A DNA stretch of 6,046 nucleotides from an uncultured Oceanobacillus sp. (GTDB lineage: Bacteria > Bacillota > Bacilli > Bacillales > Amphibacillaceae), in assembly GCA_938004015.1 (NCBI GenBank), contig CALKWU010000213.1, positions 1-6,046 of the forward strand, written 5' to 3'. The notes below the pieces were generated by a model, which was not told the origin of the DNA, made no database searches, and was given only the letters and a program-made list of their open reading frames with translations. This document shows positions 4,988-6,046 of the stretch, piece by piece (the stretch's first letter is position 1; each line of letters starts with the position of its first letter). Both the position numbers and the translations under genes were made by a program.

Positions 4988-6046
4988 TTAGCCACTCACT
5001 ACTAGTTCGGATTCGGTAATTGCTTGAACGAGCACATTAAGCGCTTCTTTCAATTGTTCATCGGTGATGGTCAGCGGCGGCAACAAACGGATGATGTTCC
5101 CGTGCATACCGGCAGTAATGACAATGACACCACGCTGATGGCAATTTCGGATGATTTCTTTCACCAGCTCAGGGTAAGGTTCTTTCGTTTGTTTGTCTTT
5201 TACAAATTCAATCCCGATCATGGCACCTAGTCCACGGATTTCGCCAATGTGTTCAGATGGAAAATCCAATGTGGAACGGATGATTTCTCCAATTTCTTTT
5301 GCCCGCTCATTCAACTTTTCTCCTTCAATCATACGGATGACTTCCAATCCAGCCACACAGCCTAATGCATTGCCGCCTAGTGTCGTTCCCAGTTCTTTTT
5401 CCATTGGCGCATCCATCATTTCTTTTTTCCCGGTGACGGCAGATAAAGGAATCCCAGCACCGATTGATTTTCCTAAAACGGTCAAGTCCGGGTCAACGCC
5501 GAAATGTTCCATAGCGAAAAATTTTCCTGTCCGTGCAAAGCCGGTTTGGATTTCGTCTGCAATGAAAACAATACCGTGTTTGGAACACAACTCACGGACG
5601 CTTTCCATAAAATCGCTGGAAGGAACGACAAATCCACCATCTCCTTGAACCGGTTCCAAGATGATGGCGGCGATATCGGAAGGATCGACAACTGTTTGAA
5701 AGAGGTTGGTGAAAGCTTCCAGAAAATCTTCTTTTGTCCGGGAGTCCCGGTATGGATAGGGGTATGGCAGGCGATAAACATCTGGTGCCATTGGGCCGAA
5801 CCCTTTTTTAAAACCTTTCACTTTGCTTGTCAATGTCATCGTCAACCACGTTCTCCCGTGAAAGGCCCTCTCAAAGGAAATGATTCCCGGCCGTCCTGTA
5901 TATCTGCGGGCAATTTTAATGGCATTTTCCACTGCTTCTGCGCCACTATTGAAAAATGCAGTTTTTTTCGGAAAGTCTCCTGGAACGATGTCGTTCAGTT
6001 TTTCGGCCAATTGGATGTAAGGCTCATGGAATGTCACTTGAAATGC
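4988..6046 (-). CDS. gabT: Class III PLP aminotransferase, probably 4-aminobutyrate aminotransferase (5' end off the window)
   Basis: Predicted PLP enzyme moving the amino group of 4-aminobutyrate to 2-oxoglutarate, giving succinate semialdehyde and glutamate; cytoplasmic. The frame runs through the right edge (the GTG at 6037 is internal), leaving about 352 of a usual 430-450 residues. Numbered from that GTG: PLP phosphate loop SGAEAVENAIKIAR (31-44), FHGRT (59-63) with the aromatic-Gly pair that stacks on PLP, EPVQGDGGF (128-136), ADEIQTGFARTGK (160-172) with Asp161 for the pyridine nitrogen, Lys190 as the Schiff-base lysine in GKSIGAG, Thr219 in the GTTLGGN loop, and IRLLPPLTITDEQL (316-329) near the end. 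From memory the pattern follows Bacillus GabT closely, including EPY near the visible start. Leu220 and Ala224 replace the usual Tyr and Pro, and Gly189 replaces a common Ser before the lysine, so a related omega-amino acid substrate is possible. Confidence 0.85.
   Translation of the reverse strand, partial: AFQVTFHEPYIQLAEKLNDIVPGDFPKKTAFFNSGAEAVENAIKIARRYTGRPGIISFERAFHGRTWLTMTLTSKVKGFKKGFGPMAPDVYRLPYPYPYRDSRTKEDFLEAFTNLFQTVVDPSDIAAIILEPVQGDGGFVVPSSDFMESVRELCSKHGIVFIADEIQTGFARTGKFFAMEHFGVDPDLTVLGKSIGAGIPLSAVTGKKEMMDAPMEKELGTTLGGNALGCVAGLEVIRMIEGEKLNERAKEIGEIIRSTLDFPSEHIGEIRGLGAMIGIEFVKDKQTKEPYPELVKEIIRNCHQRGVIVITAGMHGNIIRLLPPLTITDEQLKEALNVLVQAITESELVVSG

Noticed and set aside
4973..5000. Inverted repeat AGTGAGT / ACTCACT at the end of the aminotransferase gene
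   Set aside because: The 7-bp stem overlaps the stop codon and has a 14-nt loop, but no T-run follows on either strand, so a terminator is not supported.
1..6046. Mobile element, CRISPR, toxin-antitoxin or defence system
   Set aside because: I looked for transposase or integrase motifs, terminal repeats, regularly spaced direct repeats and known toxin or defence domains, and found none. The genes look like ordinary chromosomal housekeeping and accessory metabolism.

Overview
The window looks like ordinary chromosome from a low-to-moderate-GC Gram-positive bacterium of the Bacillales (Bacillus/Planococcaceae-like). The evidence is strong AGGTGG/GGAGGTGA-type ribosome binding sites, TTG and GTG start codons, hairpin-plus-T-run terminators, and the protein families present (DegV, the CXXC-20-CXXC small membrane protein, an ArAE/DUF939 membrane protein, and a Bacillus-like GabT). 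I see no rRNA, tRNA, CRISPR array, insertion sequence, phage gene or integration site. Species cannot be fixed from sequence alone.

Left part, + strand (1-2062). A GNAT acetyltransferase cut by the left edge is followed after 32 nt by an ArsR-like winged-helix regulator. The regulator's stop codon overlaps by one base the start of an alpha/beta hydrolase with a complete Ser-Asp-His triad. A rho-independent terminator closes this unit. The tight regulator-hydrolase overlap suggests the two work as a pair, but neither the inducer nor the substrate can be read from the sequence.

Middle part, + strand (2160-2756). Two small membrane-protein genes lie close together. The first is a two-CXXC protein with two membrane segments. 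It begins at TTG unless the rare codon ATA, at the usual family start position, is used. The second is an 89-residue protein with two membrane segments that I do not recognise. A hairpin between the second gene and the next one has its T-run on the minus strand, so it terminates the minus-strand gene and leaves the + strand unit without an obvious intrinsic terminator.

Right part, - strand (6046-2822). Read in transcription order, this holds a class III aminotransferase resembling 4-aminobutyrate aminotransferase (5' end off the right edge), an ArAE/FUSC-type membrane protein starting at TTG, and a DegV-family fatty-acid-binding protein. Directly upstream of the DegV gene is a nested inverted repeat of about 46 bp that overlaps a possible -35 box. 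It is the best candidate here for an undescribed regulatory site. The three genes show no obvious common pathway: GABA nitrogen use, export of aromatic or other small acids, and fatty-acid binding.

I did not find a convincing new multi-gene system. The points that deserve a second look are the palindrome before the DegV gene, the unusual start of the CXXC protein, the unrecognised small membrane protein beside it, and the active-site substitutions in the aminotransferase.
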